This document shows, in pieces, positions 9,331 to 19,935 of a stretch of DNA of 64,000 nucleotides (the first letter of the stretch is position 1; the number at the start of each line of letters is the position of its first letter). This DNA is from Algoriphagus sp. (GTDB lineage: Bacteria; Bacteroidota; Bacteroidia; Cytophagales; Cyclobacteriaceae): assembly GCF_013373065.1 (NCBI RefSeq), contig NZ_JABXIN010000002.1, forward strand, positions 186,001 through 250,000. Direction: 5' to 3'. The notes beneath the pieces were generated by a model, which worked only from the letters and a program-made list of their open reading frames with translations, was not told where the DNA came from and made no database searches. The translations under genes and the position numbers were made by a program.

Positions 9331-9540
9331 CTACATATAAGATGGACATCGAACTTCAGTGCCGTTTGCTACATTAAAATTAACCTGATTACCATCTGAG
9401 TCGAAATAAACGACAACGGCACATTTTCGCCATGGATTTTCAAGACAACAAATAACAGTGGGTTCTGCCATTGACTTCTGAGACGTGACCATAGGAAGGA
9501 AAACCATCCCAATACAAATAATTTTGATAATTTTTTTCAT
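9331..9540 (-). CDS. Small secreted Cys-rich peptide (NVEALA-like by context)
   Basis: This 69-residue frame begins with a convincing signal sequence (KKIIKIICIGMVFLPMV) and leaves a mature peptide of about 44 residues with two adjacent Cys, a third seven residues later and a fourth near the C-terminus (RCPSYM). The size, export signal and position just upstream of a propeller lipoprotein recall NVEALA-type peptides of Bacteroidota. The hallmark NVEALA string is not present, so family membership is inference. Separation from the lipoprotein is 36 bp, so they are likely co-transcribed. Confidence 0.6.
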   Translation of the reverse strand: MKKIIKIICIGMVFLPMVTSQKSMAEPTVICCLENPWRKCAVVVYFDSDGNQVNFNVANGTEVRCPSYM

Positions 9541-9767
9541 TTTTTAAAAATTTAGAATTTAACCATCGATTTAAAAGTCCCATGCGCATCGACCTTGAAC
9601 TAAAATTATTCTCTCAAATTTAAAAATGCAAGCTTTCTACTAATTTTAGTTTCCAAACTAAATAAGCCTTTTAGTTTTTCAATGAGGATTTCTTCAATTT
9701 TTTGAAATAGATTTTATTAACAGACACCTATATTGTAAGGTAATAATAGTTTATAGCGTGCTGGAAT

Positions 9768-9796
9768 AAAAAAATCCCCGACGATTTGCCGGGGAT
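9768..9796 (-). terminator. Rho-independent terminator of htpG
   Basis: On the minus strand ATCCCCG, a nine-base loop and CGGGGAT are followed by seven T. It lies about 40 bp after the htpG stop. A near-identical copy is at 8021-8054. Confidence 0.8.
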
Positions 9797-9832
9797 TGGG
9801 TATTTAAACCTTCGGAAGGTGATTCCTATTCC

Positions 9833-11719
9833 TTAAATCATCTCCACACTTCTTTTTACAAAGGCGGTCAGATCCTTACCAGTCAGCAAACCTTGGGAAA
9901 GTTTCGCCAAGTCAAAGGCTTGCTTGGCGAGTTGCAATTGGGCTTCTTCGCCTTCTGCTTTAAGTATTTTATCAACTACGGGGTGGTTCCCGTTGATCGC
10001 CACCTTGTAACTATCCGGCATCTGTCCATAGAAACTCATCGGTCCTCCTCCGGTCTGTGCCATGTCCTTCATTCGGCGCATCCACTCTTCCATAGTGATG
10101 GTCACCGGCATTTCCTCGGGGCTTAAGCCTTCGATTTCTACCGTATAGGACTTGTTATCGATTGCTTTTTCGAAAAGCTCCTTCACCTGCTTGCTTTGCT
10201 CTTCAGTCAGCAAGTTGGCATAGCTATCTTCTTTCTGAATCAGTTTCTCTACGACATCCGCATCTACCCGCTTAAGCTGAGTTTTATCCAATTTCGTTTC
10301 GATATGCTGGATAAAGTGACTGTCAATCGGCGAATCCATCACCAGGACATCGTAATCTTTCTTATTGGCAGAGGCGATAAAGCTATCCTGCTTGTCAACA
10401 TCCGTCGCATATAAGAAAACGGTCTGATCATCCTTATTGGTTTGAATGGCCTTTACCTTTTCAGTGTATTCATCCAAGGTATAGTATTCGTCCTTGGTAT
10501 TTTTAAGCAGGGTAAACTCCTTTCCTTTTTCGTAGAATTTATCCTCGGAGATCATTCCATACTTCACAAAAAGGCCGATATCATTCCACTTAGCTTCGTA
10601 AGCTTTTCTATCCTTTTTGAAGAGTTCGGAAAGCTTATCTGCTACCTTCTTGGTGATGTAGTTGTTAATCTTCTTCACATTTCCATCAGCCTGCAAGAAG
10701 CTTCGGGATACGTTCAACGGAATATCCGGAGAATCAATCACTCCATGCAGCAACATCAAGAATTCAGGTACGATATCCTTCACCTCGTCGGTAATAAAGA
10801 CCTGTCGGCTGAAAAGTTTGATCTTATTGCGTTGCAATTCAAACTCATTCTTCACTTTCGGGAAGTACAATACCCCGGTCAAGTTGAACGGGTAATCTAC
10901 ATTCAAATGAATCCAGAAAAGCGGATCTTCACTCATCGGATAAAGCTCCTTGTAGAAAGCCAGGTAATCCTCATCCTTCAGATCGCTAGGTGACTTGGTC
11001 CAGATTGGAGAAGTGGTATTGATGATATTATCAACTTCGACGGACTTCCATTTCTTCTCACCTTTGTCATCTACACCGTCTTCAACAGATTCGGTCTTGG
11101 TGCCAAACTTGATCGGAACAGGCAAGAACTTGCAGTATTTGTCCAAAATCCCCTGTAGCTTCCACTTGTCAAGGAATTCCTCGGAATCCTCATTGATGTA
11201 CAAAATCACATCAGTTCCACGGTTTTTCCGCTTCCCTTTTTTGATTTCAAATTCGGTGCTGCCATCACAAGTCCAGATAGCTGGCTCTGCGCCATCCTGA
11301 TAAGATAGGGTGTGGATTTCTACTTTTTTGGCCACCATAAAGGCAGAGTAAAAGCCCAAACCAAACTTACCGATGATCTCATTGGCATCTTTGGCATCTT
11401 TGAACTTCTCCACGAATTCGGTAGCACCGGAGAAGGCAATCTGATTGATGTACTTCTTGATCTCCTCGGCGGTCATCCCCAGACCTTTGTCAGAGATGGT
11501 GATAGTCTTCTTTTTCTCATCAAAAGAAACCTCTACGGTAATGTCACCCAACTCACCTTTGTACTGACCTAATGTCGCAAGCCGTTTGATTTTTTGGGTG
11601 GCATCGACTGCATTGGAAACCAATTCACGAAGAAAAATTTCGTGATCAGAATACAAGAATTTTTTAATGATAGGGAAAATATTCTCGGTATGAATCGAGA
11701 TGGTACCTTTTTCCTGCAT
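9833..11719 (-). CDS. htpG: Molecular chaperone HtpG (Hsp90)
   Basis: This 628-residue ATP-dependent cytosolic chaperone has all bacterial Hsp90 hallmarks: FLRELVSNAVDATQK with the ATP-site Glu/Asn, ISDKGLGMTAEEI, GKFGLGFYSAFMVA, and the middle-domain LNVSRSFLQAD. The start chosen is the ATG before QEKGTISIHTENIFPI, the conserved Bacteroidota N-terminus; the frame stays open for 12 codons upstream, but those residues (SNIVITKLIYT) are not family-like. The C-terminal 14 codons and the terminator are duplicated at 8021-8156. Confidence 0.96.
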   Translation of the reverse strand: MQEKGTISIHTENIFPIIKKFLYSDHEIFLRELVSNAVDATQKIKRLATLGQYKGELGDITVEVSFDEKKKTITISDKGLGMTAEEIKKYINQIAFSGATEFVEKFKDAKDANEIIGKFGLGFYSAFMVAKKVEIHTLSYQDGAEPAIWTCDGSTEFEIKKGKRKNRGTDVILYINEDSEEFLDKWKLQGILDKYCKFLPVPIKFGTKTESVEDGVDDKGEKKWKSVEVDNIINTTSPIWTKSPSDLKDEDYLAFYKELYPMSEDPLFWIHLNVDYPFNLTGVLYFPKVKNEFELQRNKIKLFSRQVFITDEVKDIVPEFLMLLHGVIDSPDIPLNVSRSFLQADGNVKKINNYITKKVADKLSELFKKDRKAYEAKWNDIGLFVKYGMISEDKFYEKGKEFTLLKNTKDEYYTLDEYTEKVKAIQTNKDDQTVFLYATDVDKQDSFIASANKKDYDVLVMDSPIDSHFIQHIETKLDKTQLKRVDADVVEKLIQKEDSYANLLTEEQSKQVKELFEKAIDNKSYTVEIEGLSPEEMPVTITMEEWMRRMKDMAQTGGGPMSFYGQMPDSYKVAINGNHPVVDKILKAEGEEAQLQLAKQAFDLAKLSQGLLTGKDLTAFVKRSVEMI

Positions 11720-11831
11720 GGTATAAATCAGTTTAGTTATTACAATATTTGACACTAGCGATTTATCAATGCCCGTTCCAATCGGAAAAAAGTGACAAGT
11801 TGGCAGAATGAATTATTGGGAAATACAATTG

Positions 11832-11910
11832 AAATATACTCCCTTCGGTCGTGAAATAGATTGGAGATACACTTCGCTCCGCTCAGTGAGGTACGCCTGA
11901 GGCGAGATAA
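11832..11910 (-). repeat. Dispersed intergenic repeat, copy 2
   Basis: In inverse orientation this matches 4175-4266: the GGCGAGATA block, the CACTTCGCTCCGCTCAGTG block and the CCTTCGGTCGTGAAATA block occur in the mirrored order. It lies between htpG and the end of the N-ATPase operon, with no gene in the interval. Confidence 0.65.
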
Positions 11911-11995
11911 GCTCTCCTTCGTCGAGCGAGATAGCATTGGTTCACTTCTTCAAATTACTTTACGCCTTCGAAGTTTTGCCGGAGAAAAAGAAAGT

Positions 11996-12919
11996 TTAAT
12001 TAGGTTTTCCGGAAGTTTTGTTCTCATTTTCAGAGGAATCTTTCAAAGCTTCGAATCCCGAAACCACATCAAAAAGTTCTTCATCTATCGAACTTTGTCT
12101 TAAATGATGATAGGCTTGACTGATCTCTTCAAGTAGGCTTTCTATATTTTTCTCAGCTTGTTGCATGGCTCCTAATCGGCTATAATTTTCACTTGCCAAG
12201 GATTCTGCACAGGCTTTATACAGGGTGACAAAAAGATACTCACTAATCAAGGAACCAATGATGTCCTTGTCTTTGCCGATGACTTCTGGGTTCATCTTTT
12301 CCGGCCAGGAATGGGCCATCAAATCTTGTCGCCACTTTTCATCAAAAGGGAGTAATCTTTTCACTGTGGGAGTATAGACTGTCTCCGGTTTGGATTGGTT
12401 ATGGAAAATGTAAAACTCGCTCAGTAAACCTTTTTCATAACTTTCCTCTACACTTATTAGTATCGAGCTAATTAGAGAAGTAATAGCATCAAGGGAATTG
12501 GGCAGGGGAAAATTCCGAGTTTCGTTCATCGCAGTCTCTTTAATCAACAAAGACACCCTGTCCCCGATGGTCCAAACTTCCTTAATCGGTGCGCGCCCCT
12601 GAAAGGATTCGCCAAGAAAATCAATGACTTTGTCGTTGAATTGCCCCACAAAACCCTGATCAGATCCAAAGACTATGGCGCAAACTGAGTTTTCGGAATT
12701 CTTTTTCAATTTCTCCATTTCCAGTAAGGATCCGATCTGCTCATCCTGAAGATAGGCCAAAATACCCATGGCAACAGAAGAATAATATTTGCCGATAGAT
12801 TCCACGGCAGCCTCAAATTGGCCGATATTCGCAGCTGCCATGGCTTTCATGGTGCGCACAATGGATTTTAACTCCTTTGCTCCACCAATCTTTCGACTTA
12901 AACTTTCTAAGGTTTGCAT
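11996..12919 (-). CDS. atpG: N-ATPase gamma subunit
   Basis: This 307-residue protein is the central rotor stalk of an F-type ATPase. The N-terminal helix (LSRKIGGAKELKSIVRTMKAM) and the C-terminal helix (SRLGAMQQAEKNIESLLEE) are the two conserved ends that form the coiled coil. The middle is divergent, as expected for the N-ATPase branch. It is the last gene of the operon and its start overlaps the atpA stop by one base. Confidence 0.9.
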   Translation of the reverse strand: MQTLESLSRKIGGAKELKSIVRTMKAMAAANIGQFEAAVESIGKYYSSVAMGILAYLQDEQIGSLLEMEKLKKNSENSVCAIVFGSDQGFVGQFNDKVIDFLGESFQGRAPIKEVWTIGDRVSLLIKETAMNETRNFPLPNSLDAITSLISSILISVEESYEKGLLSEFYIFHNQSKPETVYTPTVKRLLPFDEKWRQDLMAHSWPEKMNPEVIGKDKDIIGSLISEYLFVTLYKACAESLASENYSRLGAMQQAEKNIESLLEEISQAYHHLRQSSIDEELFDVVSGFEALKDSSENENKTSGKPN

Positions 12920-14469
12920 TATTCCTGACCCGGTTTATTTTCCGTCTTTTCCTGTAAACCCTCAAGGGTATGCTGTGCAAATTCCACCAAGTATTTTCGG
13001 TCCTCCTCGTTCAATACCTCATTTGAATTAAGCCGTGAGATCAGATCATCGGCAAGTTCCGCTGCGGAATTGAGCAAGGCTTCTTCTGCTGCCTCAATTT
13101 TATCGAGTGGTATAGTATCAAAAACACCCTCCTTCAAAGCAAGAAGAATTAAAATTTGAGCTTCTACAGCCATCGGATGGAGTTCTTTTTGCTTTAAGCA
13201 GGCTCTAATTCGCTTTCCATGCTCAATGATTTTTTTGGTGTTTTCGTCCATATGGGAACCAAAACGAGCAAAGGTTTCCAATTCCTCAAACTGTGAAAAA
13301 GCAAGCTTAAGATCACCGGTAATGGAATGGTAAGCCGGCAATTGGGCTTTCCCTCCTACCCTCGATACAGATCTACCTACATCCACGGCTGGAAGTATAC
13401 CCAGCTCAAACAATTTGGGTGACAAATAAATCTGCCCATCTGTAATCGATATTAAATTGGTTGGAATGTAGGCAGAAATATTTTGGGCTTCGGTTTCGAC
13501 GATGGGTAATGCCGTCAGCGAACCGCCGCCAAGTTCTTTGCTCAAATGGGTAGATCGTTCCAATAACCTGGAGTGGATATAAAAAATATCTCCTGGGAAA
13601 GCCTCTCTTCCCGGAGGTCTCCGAAGAAGAAGGGAAAGTTCTCTATAAGCCCTCGCATGATTCGTCAGGTCATCATATACGACCAACACATCTTTACCCT
13701 CTTGCATGAAATATTCAGCCATACTAGTGGCTGCATAAGGAGCTATATATTGTAACCCCGGAGAATTATTCCCCTCAGTAACCATGACAATAGTGTAGCT
13801 CATGGCACCTCTTTCCCGCAGGTTAGCAATCACTTTTGCGGTGGATGATGCTCGCTGTCCAATTGCACAATAAATGCAGATAACGTCTTTGTCTTTTTGA
13901 TTGATAATGGTATCGACAGCAATGGCAGTTTTTCCGGTCTGTCGATCACCAAGAATCAACTCCCGCTGTCCCCGGCCAATCGGAATAAGTGCATCGATCA
14001 CTTTCAAGCCGGTCTGGAGTGGTACTGTCACCGCTGATCGATCCATAATGGGTGTAGCACTTCGTTGAATCGGCAGGCGTTTATTTGCGATTAAAGGCTT
14101 TTGATCATCCAAAGGTTTACCCAAAGGATCTATCACTCTTCCTATCAAAGAATTCCCTACGGGTATATCCATCACACGTCCAGTCCGCTCTACTTCATCC
14201 CCTGTTTTTAGATTTGAGACATCACCCAAGATGACGACGCCTATCTCCTGTTCATCGATATTGAAGGCAATCCCAAAAAGCTCATCTGGAAATTTCAAGA
14301 TTTCCTCATAGCCCACATTCGGCAATCCTGAAACCTTTACCACACCAGCAGACACACTAATCACTTTTCCAACCTCTCGTGGGATAAATGAAAAATTATG
14401 TCCTTCTCTCAATTTATTTAACCGAGTGAAGGTAGTCCCTACAATATTTTTGGCTTTCCCATCGGCCAT
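12919..14469 (-). CDS. atpA: N-ATPase alpha subunit
   Basis: This 516-residue F1 subunit has the Walker A loop GDRQTGKT at residues 174-181 and the alpha signature PAVDVGRSVSRVGGKAQ, which contributes the arginine finger. It forms the catalytic hexamer with the beta subunit of the same operon. The N-terminus (MADGKAKNIVGTTF) is divergent from housekeeping AtpA. It follows atpF by one base. The C-terminal tail is charged and probably flexible. Confidence 0.95.
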   Translation of the reverse strand: MADGKAKNIVGTTFTRLNKLREGHNFSFIPREVGKVISVSAGVVKVSGLPNVGYEEILKFPDELFGIAFNIDEQEIGVVILGDVSNLKTGDEVERTGRVMDIPVGNSLIGRVIDPLGKPLDDQKPLIANKRLPIQRSATPIMDRSAVTVPLQTGLKVIDALIPIGRGQRELILGDRQTGKTAIAVDTIINQKDKDVICIYCAIGQRASSTAKVIANLRERGAMSYTIVMVTEGNNSPGLQYIAPYAATSMAEYFMQEGKDVLVVYDDLTNHARAYRELSLLLRRPPGREAFPGDIFYIHSRLLERSTHLSKELGGGSLTALPIVETEAQNISAYIPTNLISITDGQIYLSPKLFELGILPAVDVGRSVSRVGGKAQLPAYHSITGDLKLAFSQFEELETFARFGSHMDENTKKIIEHGKRIRACLKQKELHPMAVEAQILILLALKEGVFDTIPLDKIEAAEEALLNSAAELADDLISRLNSNEVLNEEDRKYLVEFAQHTLEGLQEKTENKPGQE

Positions 14470-14470
14470 A

Positions 14471-15253
14471 TTACTTTTTATCAGAAGGTTGATCTTTCTT
14501 ATCTTGAATTGGATCGTTCAGTTCGTTTTCGAAGGAATGGATATATTCTGAAATTGTCCATGACAATTTGTACCCATTGGCGGAAAGCTCTATCCCACTA
14601 ATCAACTTGGGGTTAACTTTGAATTCAAAACCATATTCCTTCTTGGTGAGGCCATTTACTTCCTTTTGAATTTCACTTTTTTCGCTTTTTGAAAGATCAA
14701 AAGCGCTCTGCACCAAAATAGGATCTTTACCTGAAGCCAAGGTTGAGACAAACTTTTCCTTTTCTTCTTTTCCCAGCTGATTCACCTTTGCCACAAAGGT
14801 TCGCACCATTTGTTTTTCAAGATCGACTGATGAAAGATCAGCCAAGGTTTTGCGGGCGATTTCAAGTACTTCCCGTTGAATATTTTCTTCTATTTCATTT
14901 TTTTGAGCAGCATGATTAGCCAGAATTTCATCATCGAGTTTTTTCTTTAATGCATTCGCTTCGAGTCTGGCTTTTTCAGTTAGTTTCTTTTTTTGCTCCT
15001 TACTTTCAGCGATGACTTTCTGCATCAATTCATCCCGTTCGCTGTCGAATTTTTCATTCTTTTTGTTGAATTCCTCCCGTTCTTTCAGAGCTTCTTTCTT
15101 CTTTGATTCAGCATCTTTCAGCTGGGCCACAATTTTACTTTCTCGCTCATCTATTGCTTTCAGAATAGGCTTATAGAGATAGCGTCTCAGCAACCACATC
15201 AAAACTAGAAAGTTGATAACCTGCGCTACTAATGTGAACCAGTCGATTTGCAT
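14471..15253 (-). CDS. atpF: N-ATPase b subunit with delta-like C-terminus
   Basis: At 260 residues this is about 100 longer than a plain b subunit. Residues ~8-28 form the membrane anchor (VAQVINFLVLMWLLRRYLYKP), residues ~30-150 a highly charged stalk helix, and the C-terminal ~100 residues contain a delta-subunit-like end (ISGIELSANGYKLSWTISEY). No separate delta gene exists in the operon, so this b-delta arrangement, known for N-ATPases, would supply the peripheral stalk cap. The coupling to atpA is tight (one base). Confidence 0.88.
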   Translation of the reverse strand: MQIDWFTLVAQVINFLVLMWLLRRYLYKPILKAIDERESKIVAQLKDAESKKKEALKEREEFNKKNEKFDSERDELMQKVIAESKEQKKKLTEKARLEANALKKKLDDEILANHAAQKNEIEENIQREVLEIARKTLADLSSVDLEKQMVRTFVAKVNQLGKEEKEKFVSTLASGKDPILVQSAFDLSKSEKSEIQKEVNGLTKKEYGFEFKVNPKLISGIELSANGYKLSWTISEYIHSFENELNDPIQDKKDQPSDKK

Positions 15254-15266
15254 GTTTTTGTCTTAA

Positions 15267-15533
15267 TTAACCGATAATGTGATTCCAGAAAGGATTGGCG
15301 AAAATGAGAATCATCGAAATGACGAAACAGTATATTGCCAAGGACTCAAGCATTGCAAGACCAACAAAAAGGGTCCGTGTAATGGTCTGACCGGCGTCGG
15401 GTTGCTGGGCCATAGAGGTTAAAGCAGCAGAAATCGATTTTCCCTGACCCATAGCCGGTATCATACATCCAATTCCGGTGGTCAGCCCAGCGGTAATGAT
15501 GGATATCACTGCAATTAGGGTTGTATTATCCAT
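15267..15533 (-). CDS. atpE: N-ATPase c subunit (probably Na+-binding)
   Basis: This 88-residue two-helix proteolipid builds the rotor ring. Helix 1 contains IPAMGQGKS with Gln30 and helix 2 contains MLESLAIYCF with Glu63, Ser64 and Tyr68. Gln, Glu-Ser and Tyr in these positions match the Na+ ligand set of the Ilyobacter tartaricus c-ring, although the Thr after Glu-Ser is Leu65 here. The loop MAQQPD is the usual polar loop. Na+ rather than H+ transport is therefore likely but not proven. Confidence 0.93.
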   Translation of the reverse strand: MDNTTLIAVISIITAGLTTGIGCMIPAMGQGKSISAALTSMAQQPDAGQTITRTLFVGLAMLESLAIYCFVISMILIFANPFWNHIIG

Positions 15534-15538
15534 AGTGT

Positions 15539-16237
15539 TTAATTTTTAGGTTTCAGTTTGATTTTTTTGGATTTGGATTCCTGCGTGGCAGCAGCAATGT
15601 AAACTGTAGCAAGAATGCTGAAGATATAAGCCTGAATCAACCCGGTGATTAGCCCAAGTACAGTCATCAGAATAGGAAATAGCAAAGGAGCAATACTCAA
15701 TAGAATTGCTACGATCAGTCCACCGCTCATGATATTTCCAAACAATCGCACCGCTAGTGCAAGCGTCCTTGAAAGTTCGCTGATGATATTGAAAGGCAGC
15801 ATAATAAAGGTGGGCTGCACATAGGTTTTCAAATATCCGATTACTCCGCTCTCCGAAATTCCGAAAATAGGAACCGCCAAGAAAACGCTGATTGCCAATG
15901 CCGCAGTCGTGGAAAGGGAACTTGTCGGCGGAACGTAGCCTGGAAAGACAATGGATAGATTGGAGAAAGCAATAAAAATGAAAATGGTCCCAATAAAGTC
16001 TAGGTACTTCTTTGGCTCTTCAAGACCGATTTCTTGGATCTGCTTATTCATCCCCAAAACGAGCATTTCCAAAATGCACTGCCAACGTGAAATACGGATA
16101 TCAGTCCTCAACCTGCGTGTAATCAAGTAGGAAACAATCACCAAAACCGCCATGAGAACCCAGGTGGTAACTAAGGTGAGATTGATATGGATAAATCCAT
16201 ATTCCCAGAAGACCCGCTCATCAGGACTGAGTTCCAT
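15539..16237 (-). CDS. atpB: N-ATPase a subunit
   Basis: This 232-residue multi-span membrane protein forms the ion half-channels beside the c-ring. The essential arginine sits in SRTLALAVRLFGNIMSGG, and the N-terminal ERVFWEYGFIHINLTLV segment is of the N-ATPase type. It lies five bases before atpE and one base after atpR. Hydrophobic segments are spread over the whole length, as expected. Confidence 0.93.
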   Translation of the reverse strand: MELSPDERVFWEYGFIHINLTLVTTWVLMAVLVIVSYLITRRLRTDIRISRWQCILEMLVLGMNKQIQEIGLEEPKKYLDFIGTIFIFIAFSNLSIVFPGYVPPTSSLSTTAALAISVFLAVPIFGISESGVIGYLKTYVQPTFIMLPFNIISELSRTLALAVRLFGNIMSGGLIVAILLSIAPLLFPILMTVLGLITGLIQAYIFSILATVYIAAATQESKSKKIKLKPKN

Positions 16238-16238
16238 T

Positions 16239-16541
16239 TCAGATTCCGTTTTTAATTTTCACTGACTTATCATCTCTAGTTTTCACATAATGCTGGACTA
16301 GAAAACGGGCCAATACAAAACCCACTAAGCTGAGCAGCATATGGATCCAACCGCCCGGAGAAATAAAATAAAATCCCATCAGCACGAAGGCTGTCCGCCC
16401 TATCATACTAAGAAAATACCACAGTGCAGGTCTTTTTGAAGTAATTGTTTTCTTGACCGTCAACCAGAGGCCTCCGAAAAACACAAGACCCATGGCCATG
16501 CCTGCCATCAATACCAAAAACTTAATTAAAAATTCATTCAT
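16239..16541 (-). CDS. atpR: N-ATPase-specific subunit AtpR
   Basis: This 100-residue protein has three predicted membrane helices, with MAMGLVFFGGLWLTVKK first and conserved arginines inside or at the edge of helices 2 and 3 (MIGRTAFVLMGF and VGFVLARFLVQHY). AtpR is a hallmark of N-ATPase operons and is thought to aid c-ring assembly or ion specificity. It overlaps atpQ by 8 bp and precedes atpB, exactly the canonical order. Confidence 0.87.
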   Translation of the reverse strand: MNEFLIKFLVLMAGMAMGLVFFGGLWLTVKKTITSKRPALWYFLSMIGRTAFVLMGFYFISPGGWIHMLLSLVGFVLARFLVQHYVKTRDDKSVKIKNGI

Positions 16542-16858
16542 CCTCTTCTTCTTTATCTTGGTGCATCATTTCATTTTCTTTTGCCACCCATTGCCAAGCA
16601 ATAAGACAGCCTAACATTAAGCCGGCAATCATCAAGGAAAGCGTCCAGGAAAACGATTTTGGATGATTTTTATCCAGCCATAAGCCTAACATGCATCCCA
16701 ATATCGTGGGAACGGCTACAGACCATCCCACCATCCCGAAAGTACCCAGCCCAGCCCACTCACTACGCTTATGTTGATGAAGTGTCTTGAGCTTCTGTTC
16801 CTCCTTCTTTCCAATTTCCTCACTGAAAGAAAGCTTCTCATCTATGACTGTATTTGGC

Positions 16859-16872
<14 letters not shown>
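16534..16872 (-). CDS. atpQ: N-ATPase-associated AtpQ (AtpI-like)
   Basis: The C-terminal ~80 residues hold two membrane helices (GMVGWSVAVPTILGCMLGLW and TLSLMIAGLMLGCLIAWQW) with the G..G..lGlwlDk pattern of AtpI/AtpQ proteins, and the end is acidic (HQDKEEEDE). The start is uncertain: I use a GTG that overlaps atpC by 14 bp, giving 112 residues; upstream ATG codons at 16947 or 16971 would overlap atpC by ~90-110 bp and add a non-conserved, basic extension. Confidence 0.8.
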
Positions 16873-19160
<2,288 letters not shown>

Positions 19161-19925
19161 ATGCACACGAAGGAAAACGTTTTTCGTCTTTACCCGAATC
19201 TCGGCTATTGGTTGATGGGATTAATTCCCCTAACCATTGCCGGTTTTTTTGTCACGTACATCAGCAAGATTACCTTTCCACAACCTGGAATTGTACACAT
19301 TCATTTTATTCTCATGGCCCTTTGGCTGGGAATGATCGTATCTCAGCCTCTTTTGATTCGATATAAAAAAGTAAAAGCCCACCGAAGCCTGGGTAAGCTG
19401 AGTTATATTCTTGTTCCGCTTGTCATTATTAGTACTTGGTTGATGATGCGGCACTCCTATCAAGTCCAACTATTGTCCTATCAGCAACAGGTAGATGCGG
19501 GTATGGCTAGCGTGAACTTACAAGAGGCTCAACTTGAAATCGCAGCCTTTTTATCCATCGCATTTATCTACTTGTTTTGGTTGATTGTATTTTATTATTT
19601 AGCCATTATCTATCGAAAAAAGCCATCCTTGCATGCTCGTTGGATAATTGCCGCTTCCCTCACTTTTTTGGGTCCCACCATCGATCGAATTTTGATTTTC
19701 TTATTTGACATCTATTACCTAGCGCCGGGAATTCCCGTTGAGGTTCTTGCTTTTGTTTTAATTGATATGGTATTGATTTTCCTCATCTGGAAAGATATTC
19801 GCAAAGGTCAAAACATCCTTCCTTTTGGATTTGCTTTAACACTTTATTTACTGCTTCAGCTTTTCCATTTGACGTTGAATGATACAGCGCTTTGGGAAAA
19901 ATTTGTGAGATTTTCACTAGCCTAA
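19161..19925 (+). CDS. Multi-pass membrane protein of unknown function
   Basis: This 254-residue protein has about seven hydrophobic segments covering nearly the whole chain. The first loop region IVHIHFILMALWLGMIVSQP and the LIRYKKVKAHRSLGKLSYI segment, with several His residues beside helices, recall DUF2306- or b561-like haem membrane proteins. I do not recognise a specific family. It heads the packed rightward gene run, 10 bp before the DUF3500 gene. Confidence 0.75.
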   Translation: MHTKENVFRLYPNLGYWLMGLIPLTIAGFFVTYISKITFPQPGIVHIHFILMALWLGMIVSQPLLIRYKKVKAHRSLGKLSYILVPLVIISTWLMMRHSYQVQLLSYQQQVDAGMASVNLQEAQLEIAAFLSIAFIYLFWLIVFYYLAIIYRKKPSLHARWIIAASLTFLGPTIDRILIFLFDIYYLAPGIPVEVLAFVLIDMVLIFLIWKDIRKGQNILPFGFALTLYLLLQLFHLTLNDTALWEKFVRFSLA

Positions 19926-19935
19926 TTTTATACTA

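Noticed and set aside
10442-10993. 183-residue open frame antisense to htpG
   Set aside because: It lies wholly inside a strongly conserved gene and looks like a codon-bias shadow.
11720-11755. Upstream 12-codon extension of htpG
   Set aside because: The residues are not family-like and the conserved Bacteroidota start is the internal ATG.
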